A stretch of 8,760 nt of DNA from Candidatus Dadabacteria bacterium (GTDB lineage: Bacteria > Desulfobacterota_D > UBA1144 > Nemesobacterales > UBA2774). The stretch lies in the NCBI GenBank assembly GCA_003229065.1, contig QIHJ01000312.1, forward strand, positions 1 to 8,760. The letters run 5' to 3'. Each line of letters opens with the position of its first letter. The first letter of the stretch is position 1. Shown piece after piece: positions 1 to 5,568 of this stretch. A program made the translations under genes and the position numbers. Under the pieces are notes generated by a model. The model was not told the DNA's origin. It searched no databases and saw only the letters and a program-made list of their open reading frames with translations.

Positions 1-396
1 GAACACCCCAAATCACGCTACGCAGTTACGGGTCTATATTTCTATGATAACGACGTAGTGGATATAGCCTCTTCCCTAAAACCTTCCCCCAGGGGAGAGC
101 TTGAGATAACGGACGTCAATTTGGAGTACTTAGATAGGGGCACCCTTGCCGTTGAGCTTTTGGGCAGAGGGTTCTCGTGGCTCGATACCGGCACTCACGA
201 CTCGCTTCAGCAGGCGGCAAGCTACATTCAGGCCATTCAGGAGCGTCAGGGTTTCAAAATAGCTTGCATAGAGGAAATAGCTTACCACCAAAAATTTATA
301 GACTCGGCGGGGTTGGCCCGGATCGCCCGCTCTATGTCGGGCAACGACTACGGGCGCTATCTGCTCGATATACTAAAAGAGGAAGAAGAGCGTTGA
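1..396 (+). CDS. rmlA: Glucose-1-phosphate thymidylyltransferase, C-terminal part (5' end outside window)
   Basis: This cytoplasmic enzyme couples glucose-1-phosphate with dTTP to give dTDP-glucose, the first step of dTDP-L-rhamnose synthesis. The reading frame is open from base 1, and 131 residues are visible. Family full length is about 290, so roughly the C-terminal 45% is present. Recognisable family blocks are [13 protein letters not shown] near the start, [13 protein letters not shown] in the middle (the RGELEITD block is typical of RmlA), and [17 protein letters not shown], followed by the helical tail with [15 protein letters not shown]. The nucleotide-binding N-terminus lies upstream of the window. 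The stop codon TGA at 394-396 overlaps the proposed TTG start of rmlC, so the two genes are probably translationally coupled. Identification is confident; only the missing 5' part limits it. Confidence 0.95.
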   Translation, partial: EHPKSRYAVTGLYFYDNDVVDIASSLKPSPRGELEITDVNLEYLDRGTLAVELLGRGFSWLDTGTHDSLQQAASYIQAIQERQGFKIACIEEIAYHQKFIDSAGLARIARSMSGNDYGRYLLDILKEEEER

Positions 397-950
397 GCGT
401 TGGTATAATAGAGACAGACCTTCCGGGTGTTTTAATCATTGAATCGGATATATATACCGACCAAAGAGGTTTTTTCAGAGAGTTGTATCATAAGGAGAAA
501 TATTGTGCTGCGGGTTTAGATAAAGAGTTTGTTCAAGACAATCACTCCCGTTCTGTTAAAGGTGTGCTCAGGGGTCTTCACTACCAGTTGGATAAACCCC
601 AGGGTAAGCTTGTCACGGCGCTCTCGGGCGAGATATTCGACGTTGCGGTGGATGTCCGCCCAGGCTCTCCGGACTTCGGTAAATGGACGGGCGTATACTT
701 ATCGCCAGAGAACAAGCGTCAAATATACATTCCCGAGGGGTTTGCCCATGGGTTCTGCGTTCTGAGCGATACGGCAGACGTAGTCTATAAATGTACGGAC
801 CTTTATTCCCCGGGAGATGAATACGGTCTTCTCTGGTCGGATGAAGCACTTAATATCGACTGGTCGGTATCTCAACCAATAGTGTCTCAGAAAGATCTAG
901 CGTATTCAGAGCTTAAAAAAATACCGGCAGAGCTTCTGCCAATTTATTAA
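393..950 (+). CDS. rmlC: dTDP-4-dehydrorhamnose 3,5-epimerase
   Basis: RmlC epimerises dTDP-4-keto-6-deoxyglucose at C3 and C5 and is a small cupin acting in the cytoplasm. The chosen start is TTG at 393, overlapping the rmlA stop as TTGA, with a purine-rich AGAGGAAGAAGAG ribosome-binding stretch at 378-390. It gives 185 residues, the usual family length, beginning [18 protein letters not shown]. The open frame extends further upstream inside rmlA, but that part is rmlA read out of frame. Family motifs are RGFFRELYH (residues 25-33), QDNHSRS, then GVLRGLHYQ (57-65) with the likely catalytic His63, and [22 protein letters not shown] and [16 protein letters not shown]. It is the middle gene of rmlA-rmlC-rmlB, with only three bases before rmlB. 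Family identity is certain; the exact start is well supported but depends on accepting a TTG codon. Confidence 0.93.
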   Translation: MSVGIIETDLPGVLIIESDIYTDQRGFFRELYHKEKYCAAGLDKEFVQDNHSRSVKGVLRGLHYQLDKPQGKLVTALSGEIFDVAVDVRPGSPDFGKWTGVYLSPENKRQIYIPEGFAHGFCVLSDTADVVYKCTDLYSPGDEYGLLWSDEALNIDWSVSQPIVSQKDLAYSELKKIPAELLPIY

Positions 951-953
951 ATT

Positions 954-2006
954 ATGCAAAACTTACTAATAACCGGCGGCTCGGGATTCATAGGGCTCAA
1001 TTTCATCAGATACCTGCTCACGGAAACCAAATTCCAGGGGCGGGTGATAAACCTCGACAAGCTCACATACGCGGCAAATCCGGAGAGCCTTTCAGATATA
1101 GAAGAGAATTTCCCCGGGCGCTACGTATTTATAAAAGGAGACATATCGGACAGCGTTAAGATCGAGTCGGTTTTTGACTCCTACTGTGTCGACGCAGTCT
1201 GCCACTTCGCGGCCGAGTCTCATGTAGACCGCTCTATTTCGGGCCCGGGCGAATTCATCAATACCAATATAATCGGTACGTATAACCTCTTAGAGGCAGT
1301 AAGGGAAAGAGAAGACAGAGTCCTGCTATTTCATCATATTAGTACCGATGAAGTGTTCGGAAGCCTTGGGGCAGAGGGGTATTTCACCGAAGACACCCCG
1401 TATTCGCCAAGCAGCCCTTACTCCGCCTCGAAAGCCTCATCCGACCATCTTGTCAGAGCCTATCACAAAACCTACGGCGTACCGGTAAAGGTGTCCAACT
1501 GCTCAAATAACTACGGTCCCTGCCAGTTCCCCGAAAAGCTCATACCACTGGTTATACTGAACGCGATTGAGGAAAAACCGCTCCCGGTTTACGGCGACGG
1601 AAAAAATGTAAGGGACTGGCTCTACGTGCGCGACCACTGCACGGCAGTATGGGAGATAATGAACCGCGGTTCCATAGGCGAAACCTATAATATCGGCGGC
1701 TCAGGAGAATTGGAGAATCTCACAGTTGTTGAGACTATTTGCGACTTGATAGACGAGACAGTCGGCAAACCTACATCCATAGATTCCAGGCGAGAGCTTA
1801 TAACATTCGTCAAAGACCGCCCGGGCCACGACAGACGCTACGCTATAGACTCGGGGAAGATAAAGGCCGAGCTTGGATGGGAGCCGGAAGAGTCCTTTTC
1901 GAGCGGCATAGTTAAAACCCTAAACTGGTATCTGGGTAACACCGACTGGGTCGAGCACGTCCGCTCGGGCGAATACCGTGAGTGGATCAAAAAACACTAT
2001 GGCTGA
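954..2006 (+). CDS. rmlB: dTDP-glucose 4,6-dehydratase
   Basis: RmlB converts dTDP-glucose to dTDP-4-keto-6-deoxyglucose, using tightly bound NAD+. It is an extended short-chain dehydrogenase of 350 residues, the normal length. Visible motifs are the Rossmann GGSGFIG (8-14), the LDKLTYA block (34-40), HFAAESHVDRS (84-94), the catalytic STDEVFG with Thr131-Asp132-Glu133, and YSASK with Tyr156 and Lys160. NVRDWLYVRDH (218-228) and DRPGHDRRYAID (288-299) are characteristic of RmlB among its relatives. The ATG lies three bases after the rmlC stop without a clear Shine-Dalgarno, suggesting coupled translation. It is the last gene of the rml operon here; rmlD, the final reductase, is not present in this window and may lie upstream or elsewhere. 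Repeat array A starts 33 bases after the stop. Confidence 0.97.
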   Translation: MQNLLITGGSGFIGLNFIRYLLTETKFQGRVINLDKLTYAANPESLSDIEENFPGRYVFIKGDISDSVKIESVFDSYCVDAVCHFAAESHVDRSISGPGEFINTNIIGTYNLLEAVREREDRVLLFHHISTDEVFGSLGAEGYFTEDTPYSPSSPYSASKASSDHLVRAYHKTYGVPVKVSNCSNNYGPCQFPEKLIPLVILNAIEEKPLPVYGDGKNVRDWLYVRDHCTAVWEIMNRGSIGETYNIGGSGELENLTVVETICDLIDETVGKPTSIDSRRELITFVKDRPGHDRRYAIDSGKIKAELGWEPEESFSSGIVKTLNWYLGNTDWVEHVRSGEYREWIKKHYG

Positions 2007-2039
2007 GAGAGTTAATATCTCGAATATGAAATAATATAT

Positions 2040-2386
2040 GGGGACAGAGGCGAGCGTATTTGTGCGATGCCGGGCAGGTATAAAATTGGGGACAGAGGCG
2101 AGCGTATTTGTGCGATGCCGGGGCAGGAATAAAATTACAAGACAGACCGGAGCACGAAGTGCGATCGGGGGGCGGGAATAAAATTAGAAGACGGACCGGA
2201 GCACGGAGCGCTTCACAGCGATGCCCGCAGGAATTAAATCAGAGGACAGAGGCGAGCGCTTCACAGCGATGCCCGCAGGAATTAAATCAGAGGACGGAGG
2301 CGACCCTTCGACTGGACACTTCGTGTCCGCTCAGGGTGAGCGGTTATTTTAATTCAAATGTGCACAGCGATGCCCGCGGGAATTAA
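2040..2386 (+). repeat. Repeat array A: six ~50-nt palindromic units between convergent rmlB and pdaD
   Basis: Six head-to-tail units start near 2040, 2088, 2141, 2190, 2244 and 2292. The typical unit opens GGGGACAGAGGCGAGCG, passes through TGCGATGCC, and ends CAGG followed by TATAAAATT or AATAAAATTA. Units 2141 and 2190 are a variant with GACCGGAGCACG. Units 4 and 5 share about 40 identical bases, which indicates recent tandem duplication. Unit 6 is interrupted by a nested element (2297-2362). The array fills the 383 bases between the rmlB and pdaD stop codons. An open frame at 2108-2386 simply reads the repeats and is not credible as a gene. No classical terminator is visible here; the hairpins may serve that role, which is inference. 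Confidence 0.93.
2297..2362 (+). repeat. 66-nt block with nested palindromic element, identical to 8047-8112
   Basis: This stretch is identical over 66 bases to 8047-8112. It is an ordinary array unit up to GAGGCGA. Then a hairpin-bearing insert starting CCCTTCGACT replaces the apical part of the unit, before the unit resumes at CAGCGATGCC. The insert contains two perfect small palindromes, GGACAC-ttc-GTGTCC and GCTCA-ggg-TGAGC, and is bounded by inverted ACCCT and AGGGT. Related elements of the CCCTTC...TCAGGGTGAGCGG type lie at 4403-4463 and 6405-6453. Confidence 0.85.
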
Positions 2387-2389
2387 TAG

Positions 2390-2938
2390 CTATTGATAGC
2401 TTGAGAACACCACAGCTGCGACAACGGTAGTCCAGAGTCTATTCTTATTGCCGACTGCGGTCTTTGTAATATTTCTTGTTTTTACTATGTGCCCGCTAAT
2501 CTTCCATATATCCTTCTGCTCGTCATAACTCTTGTCAGGATCAAACGGTGCTCCAATAGTTGTAGCCAGCATGTAAGCCGCCAGGTCCTCCGCATATTCT
2601 CCCGCTACCGTATCGTTTTCTCCGAAGCTGTGGTGCTCGGATATATAACCGTGCTGGGTATGCCCCTTGGGTATGGCAATCCCGGCAGAAGCTGCTATGA
2701 GCCTGTTAGGCTCGTTCGTTGCGTTCTCGCTCATCACGACGTAGACGATCTCGCCCGGACTGAGCGATTTAAGCCCCCTTGCTCTCGGGACAAGTGTGCA
2801 GTTAGGAGGAAAGATACTCGACACCTTCACGAGATTAAACTCAGCGATGCCTGCGTCCCTGAGAGCCATTTCAAAACTAGTAAGCTTTTCTTTATGCTTC
2901 CCCACACCCTTGGTAATAAATGCAGTCTTTGGTACCAA
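2390..2938 (-). CDS. pdaD: Pyruvoyl-dependent arginine decarboxylase (TTG start)
   Basis: PdaD decarboxylates L-arginine to agmatine, feeding putrescine and spermidine synthesis, with a self-generated pyruvoyl cofactor. From the TTG at 2938 the protein has 182 residues and begins VPKTAFITKGVGKHKEKLTSFE, the expected bacterial N-terminus. Self-cleavage is predicted between Ser40 and Ser41 of VSSIFPP, giving a small beta chain and an alpha chain whose first residue becomes pyruvoyl. Further family blocks are ATNEPNRLIAASAGIAIPKG, GYISEHHSFGE, YAEDLAAYMLATT, KTRNIT and LWTTVVAAVVF. TTG is preferred over the upstream ATG at 3013 because a GGAGG lies nine bases upstream of it and because the extra 25 residues are largely encoded by array repeat B7. 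The gene converges with rmlB and stands alone. Function is confident; the TTG start is strongly supported but not proven. Confidence 0.92.
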   Translation of the reverse strand: MVPKTAFITKGVGKHKEKLTSFEMALRDAGIAEFNLVKVSSIFPPNCTLVPRARGLKSLSPGEIVYVVMSENATNEPNRLIAASAGIAIPKGHTQHGYISEHHSFGENDTVAGEYAEDLAAYMLATTIGAPFDPDKSYDEQKDIWKISGHIVKTRNITKTAVGNKNRLWTTVVAAVVFSSYQ

Positions 2939-2947
2939 ATTAATAAT

Positions 2948-2952
2948 CCTCC
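2948..2952 (-). promoter_or_regulatory. Shine-Dalgarno GGAGG that fixes the pdaD TTG start
   Basis: GGAGG on the minus strand ends nine bases before the TTG at 2938. No comparable site precedes the in-frame ATG codons at 3013 and 3004, which lie inside repeat sequence. This decides the start in favour of TTG. Confidence 0.8.
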
Positions 2953-2977
2953 GTTTGAAAATTCTTGCCCTTGAGTC

Positions 2978-3285
2978 TTCTAACTTTATTCTGCTCTCGC
3001 TCATAAAAGACATTCTCTCGCTGTCTTCTTGATTTTATACCCCTCGCTCATAAAATGCATTCTCTCGCTGTCCCCACGCCGATCGCGCTTCTCGCTCCGC
3101 TCTGTCTTGTAATTTTATACCAGCCCCCCGATCGCACTCCGTGCTCCGGTCTGCCCCCATGGCATCGCACAAATACGCTCGCCTCTGTCCTCTGATTTTA
3201 TTCCCGCCCCGGCATCGCTGTACTAATTTTATGCCTGCTCTCATTCACGCACGCCATTCACTCGCCGCCCCCAGCCTCTGTCCCC
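2978..3285 (-). repeat. Repeat array B: seven units upstream of and reading toward pdaD
   Basis: Read on the minus strand, units run from 3285 down to 2978, with boundaries near 3285, 3220, 3190, 3158, 3106, 3075 and 3026. Three subtypes occur: the standard GGGGACAGAGGCGAGCG type, the GACCGGAGCACG type, and a GGGGACAGCGAGAGAATG type with TTTTATGAGCGAG, seen twice at the pdaD-proximal end. Tails are TATAAAAT or close variants throughout. The last unit (2978-3026) overlaps the 25-residue spurious extension of the pdaD frame. The open frame at 3035-3244 is made of repeat sequence. The TATAAAAT tails point toward pdaD and could act as -10 elements, but no convincing -35 was seen. Confidence 0.92.
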
Positions 3286-3341
3286 GTACAAATTAGCGAG
3301 ATATTCTAACCGGTAATTGTATAATTTCTATGAAGATTGTC

Positions 3342-3427
3342 ATTGCGCGCGAAGCGGCCTGCCGCGTCGCTTGCCGGGACGTATCCTTGTGTGAAGACCA
3401 CTAGCTTTAGCGTAGATGAGCGGCAAT
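3342..3427 (+). repeat. Dispersed element with ATTGC/GCAAT ends (copy 1)
   Basis: The element is bounded by inverted ATTGC (3342) and GCAAT (ending 3427). Inside, GCGGC-ct-GCCGC forms a tight inverted repeat. Shorter copies with the same ends occur at 6323-6352 and 7224-7253, each preceded or followed by similar context (TCATTGCG or GTTATTGCGAG, and CAATCCCC or CAATCTCC). It is a non-coding dispersed palindrome. Confidence 0.6.
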
Positions 3428-3496
3428 CCCCTACAATCTTGCGTCCAGGCAATACATGAACACCCCGATGCTCTCGATGGGTTAAGCACCGTTGTC

Positions 3497-3564
3497 ATCC
3501 CGGATACTGAATTGATCCTGAAACGAATTCAGGACAGGGTTCAGCACAGGCCCCGATCCGGGAT
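3497..3564 (+). repeat. Dispersed palindromic element with ATCCCGGAT / ATCCGGGAT arms
   Basis: Nine-base inverted arms ATCCCGGAT (3497-3505) and ATCCGGGAT (3556-3564) enclose a second hairpin, TCCTGAA-acgaa-TTCAGGA (3516-3534). Partial relatives with GGGCCCCGA and CCGGGAT lie at 4003-4028 and 6469-6491. The surrounding 3286-3660 stretch holds no credible gene; open frames crossing it consist of repeat sequence and have no family resemblance. Confidence 0.65.
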
Positions 3565-3660
3565 CTCGTCTTTTGCCTTTGTATTTTTTATCCTGCATCT
3601 TGTATCTTGGATATTTCTTTTCCCCTTGAAAAACCCCCTTCAATGCATAAATTAAAACTG

Positions 3661-3688
3661 TAGACAGCTCATAGGACGTATATATAAG
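3661..3688 (+). promoter_or_regulatory. Possible sigma-70-type promoter for the 73-residue protein
   Basis: TAGACA (3661-3666, five of six to TTGACA) and TATAAG (3683-3688, five of six to TATAAT) are 16 bases apart. A transcript starting near 3695 would place the AGGAGGTG ribosome-binding site (3709-3716) about 14 bases downstream. This is based on match to consensus only. Confidence 0.4.
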
Positions 3689-3723
3689 TAGAAATGAAGA
3701 TACAGAATAGGAGGTGCCGAAAC

Positions 3724-3945
3724 ATGACAATGAGAATAGAGGAATTTACTGTAGATCCCGTTTGCGACTGCCCGCCCGATATGGTGGGTTACGACAAGGA
3801 AGCTCATATAAATGAAGTGCATATGCCCATAACTTACTGGGGCCTATATCTTGATGAAGAGAAAATATCGACCGCCTCCACAAGGGAGCAGGCCGAGAAA
3901 ACAAGAGATTGGACTATGAGCTGGCTCGCTGGGGACAGCGAGTGA
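3724..3945 (+). CDS. Unrecognised 73-residue acidic protein
   Basis: I do not recognise a family. The ATG at 3724 is chosen because AGGAGGTG lies at 3709-3716, nine bases from AGGAGG to ATG; the earlier in-frame ATG at 3694 has no such site. The protein begins MTMRIEEFTVDPVCDCPPDM, with two cysteines in a CDC pair followed by PP. It continues through HINEVHMPITYWGLYLDEEKIS to a helical, charged tail containing REQAEKTRDWTMSW. It is predicted cytoplasmic: no signal peptide or membrane segment is visible. The last four residues, GDSE, and the TGA stop are encoded by the first bases of repeat array C, exactly from a codon boundary, so the original C-terminus may have differed. The strong ribosome-binding site and likely promoter favour a real gene standing alone between repeat arrays. 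Confidence 0.65.
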   Translation: MTMRIEEFTVDPVCDCPPDMVGYDKEAHINEVHMPITYWGLYLDEEKISTASTREQAEKTRDWTMSWLAGDSE

Positions 3946-3978
3946 ATGTCTTTTATGAGCGAGGGGTATAAAATCAAG
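3931..3978 (+). repeat. Repeat array C, first unit (overlaps the end of the 73-residue gene)
   Basis: This unit starts GGGGACAGCGAGTGAATG and ends GGGGTATAAAATCAAG. It closely matches, in inverted orientation, the unit at 3027-3075. Its first 15 bases are the final four codons and stop of the upstream gene. It is followed by GATGCAGGATGCAGG, a short direct repeat also echoed at 3590-3610 and 7322-7345. Confidence 0.85.
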
Positions 3979-4002
3979 ATGCAGGATGCAGGATAAAAGA
4001 TG

Positions 4003-4080
4003 AGATTCCGGGCCCCGACCCGGGATGACAACAAACTACAAATCCCCCCTACACCCCCCTTTTTCTAAGGGGGGAATAAA
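4003..4080 (+). repeat. Two palindromic elements inside array C
   Basis: First, 4003-4028 carries CCGGG-ccccga-CCCGG, a fragment related to the element at 3497-3564. Second, CCCCCCTT (4054-4061), five-base loop, AAGGGGGG (4067-4074) is a perfect 8-bp hairpin, part of a pyrimidine-rich element of a kind common in bacterial intergenic DNA. These separate the first array C unit from the rest. No coding potential is seen. Confidence 0.6.
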
Positions 4081-4084
4081 GTAT

Positions 4085-4275
4085 GGGGACAGAGGCGAGT
4101 GCTTCACAGCGATGCCCGCAGGAATAAAATAAATAATGGGGGCGGAGGCGAGCGTTTTAGTGCGATGCCGGGGCAGGAATAAAATCAGGGGACAGAGGCT
4201 GGGGGCGGCGAGTGAACGTCGTGCGTGAATGAGAGCAGGAATAAAATTAGTACAGCGATGCCGGGGAATTAATTA
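4085..4275 (+). repeat. Repeat array C, remaining four units
   Basis: Units begin near 4085, 4138, 4188 and 4253. The first two are standard, with CGAGTGCTTCACAGCGATG and CGAGCGTTTTAGTGCGATG centres. The last pair (4188-4275) contains the rarer GGCTGGGGGCGGCGAGTGAA form and is nearly identical, in inverted orientation, to 3191-3285 in array B: about three mismatches over the first 79 bases by eye. Confidence 0.9.
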
Positions 4276-4302
4276 GAAATTATAAGTCATCCATCCTCCT
4301 TT

Positions 4303-4346
4303 AAACCGCGCTGTAGTCTGTAACGGACCTCAGTGCGGTTTTTTTT
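4303..4346 (+). terminator. Intrinsic terminator
   Basis: AAACCGCGCTG (4303-4313) pairs with CAGTGCGGTTT (4331-4341) with one G-U wobble across a 17-base loop, followed by an unbroken T run to 4346 (eight T). It could end transcription from the 73-residue gene and array C. No gene directly precedes it within 300 bases. Confidence 0.8.
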
Positions 4347-4402
4347 ATCACGGCATTGCAAACAGATTGAAGCAATCTTCCAGCAATTTAGCACAAAATA
4401 AT

Positions 4403-4463
4403 ACCCGCTCACCCTGAGGCTCCTGCCTGCCTCGGCGTAGCCTTGTGCAAAGCTGGGAAGGGT
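4403..4463 (-). repeat. Dispersed CCCTTC...TCAGGGTGAGCGG element
   Basis: On the minus strand ACCCTTCCC leads to CTCAGGGTGAGCGGGT about 45 bases later, with inverted ACCCT (4459-4463 on this strand) and AGGGT (4411-4415). It is the same element type as the insert nested at 2303 and 8053. The remaining gap 4347-4529 shows no gene. A TATATT near 4493 could be a -10, but nothing firm supports it. Confidence 0.6.
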
Positions 4464-4529
4464 GGCGCACTGTATCTTATATCCCGCTTGTAGTATATTC
4501 TTCCCTCAAAATGCAATGGGGGCTTTGTA

Positions 4530-5564
4530 ATGAAAGCTGTGGTCACCGGAGGGACAGGTTTTATAGGTGGGAAACTAGTTGAAGCGCTCGTGCGGAAAGG
4601 TTATGAAGTCCGCTGCCTAGTAAGGGAAACTAGCGATACGAGAAAATTAAAAGAGCTCGGCGTTGAGCTCTTCATGGGAGATTTGGGAGATACAGAGGCG
4701 CTTGAAAAATTACCCGACGGGGCCGACATCGTCTTCCATCTTGCCGCCCTCGTGTCTGACTGGGGCCCCAGAGAAAGTTTCTTCCGCTATAACGTCGATG
4801 CCACCAGGACCCTGCTGGATGCCTCCGCCTCATCAGGCGTAAAAAGGTTTATCCATATGAGCTCTTCTACGGTTATATGGAAGTCGGACTTTTGGAACAT
4901 TCACAACCTGGTGGACGTGGACGAAACATACCCCTACCGTGAGTGCTATAACGACAGCTACAACGCCTCAAAAGCGGAAGCCGAAAAACTCGTCCTAGGA
5001 TACAATAAAGCAGGAGAATTTGAAACAGTAGTAATTAGACCCTCTAACGTCTGGGGAGCTGGAGACACTGTAATACTCCCGCGCGTAGCCATGGCTGCCA
5101 GAAAGGGCATACTGATCCCAATGGGCAGCGGACTAAAGACTGTTACCCCCTGCCATGTCGATAACCTTACACAGGCGCTACTGCTTAGCGCTCGGAGCAA
5201 GAACGCCCCCGGCAATATCTACTTCATAAACGACGGAATAAAAATAGGCTATATGGACTTCATTAACGGCCAGCTAAAAGCCTCCGGTATAGAATGGAAG
5301 CCGGGATTTTCCATACCCTACAAAGTGGCATACGCCATGGCTGCCTCGATGGAAGCAATTTTCAAGCTAATGAAATCCAAAAAGCCCCCGGTGCTCACCC
5401 GTTTTGCCGTAGCGGCGCTTGCCGGGAGCCGGAGCTATTCAATTGCAAAAGCCAGGAAGGATCTCGGTTATTCCCCTTGTGCGGACATGGCTCGCGGTTT
5501 TAAGGAAATGGAGGATTGGGTAAAGGAAATCGGCGGCACAGAGGCGTTACTTAGTTGCGTATAA
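4530..5564 (+). CDS. Extended short-chain dehydrogenase, 3-beta-hydroxysteroid dehydrogenase-like
   Basis: An NAD(P)-dependent oxidoreductase or epimerase of 344 residues; the substrate cannot be assigned. The Rossmann motif is TGGTGFIGG (6-14), followed by the acidic turn MGDLGD (49-54), NAD-binding HLAAL (70-74), the serine stretch SSS (111-113), and catalytic YNASK (Tyr144, Lys148). VVIRPSNVWGAGD (167-179), NIYFINDG (229-236) and SYSIAKARKDLGYSP (302-316) resemble 3-beta-HSD, sterol dehydrogenase and OleD-like enzymes more than sugar epimerases. The start has a GGGGG stretch seven bases upstream of ATG. The last residues, TEALLSCV, and the TAA stop are encoded by a decayed repeat unit. The stop lies four bases before ccmA, so the two are probably cotranscribed, though no functional link to heme handling is obvious. 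Confidence 0.88.
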   Translation: MKAVVTGGTGFIGGKLVEALVRKGYEVRCLVRETSDTRKLKELGVELFMGDLGDTEALEKLPDGADIVFHLAALVSDWGPRESFFRYNVDATRTLLDASASSGVKRFIHMSSSTVIWKSDFWNIHNLVDVDETYPYRECYNDSYNASKAEAEKLVLGYNKAGEFETVVIRPSNVWGAGDTVILPRVAMAARKGILIPMGSGLKTVTPCHVDNLTQALLLSARSKNAPGNIYFINDGIKIGYMDFINGQLKASGIEWKPGFSIPYKVAYAMAASMEAIFKLMKSKKPPVLTRFAVAALAGSRSYSIAKARKDLGYSPCADMARGFKEMEDWVKEIGGTEALLSCV

Positions 5565-5568
5565 AATT
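5538..5568 (+). repeat. Decayed repeat unit spanning the dehydrogenase stop and ccmA start
   Basis: ACAGAGGCG (5538-5546) and GTATAAAATT (5559-5568) match the start and tail of the array unit at 2040-2087 exactly. Between them TTGCG remains from the centre, and about a third of the unit is missing. The dehydrogenase stop TAA (5562-5564) lies within the tail, and the ccmA ATG follows the tail directly. Confidence 0.65.

Noticed and set aside
177..392. Upstream extension of the rmlC frame to an ATG at 177
   Set aside because: This part lies inside rmlA in another frame, has no similarity to RmlC, and would give 257 residues against the family's about 185.
2040..2291. Possible CRISPR array (about 50-base period)
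   Set aside because: Units are contiguous without unique spacers, vary in subtype, and have no Cas genes or leader nearby.
2108..2386. Open frame of 92 codons with repeated GIKL/GNKI and CPQELNQRTEA peptide segments
   Set aside because: It reads the ~50-nt repeat units, some of which are multiples of three, and ends in the nested element. There is no ribosome-binding site and no protein-like composition; the DNA-level hairpin explains the periodicity better.
3035..3244. Minus-strand open frame of 69 codons in array B
   Set aside because: It consists entirely of repeat units and differs in phase from array A, so the peptide is incidental.
2978..3285. TATAAAAT tails of array units as an array of promoters
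   Set aside because: The -10-like tails are attractive, but the nearest -35-like TTGTGC in standard units is only 13 bases upstream, too close for a sigma-70 promoter; left as a possibility only.
3320..3325. TATAAT as a promoter -10
   Set aside because: No -35 at suitable spacing, no TGn extension, and no gene follows for 400 bases; probably a chance match.
3416..3730. Open frames on both strands in the 3416-3730 gap
   Set aside because: They run through palindromic elements, have no ribosome-binding site and show no recognisable protein features.
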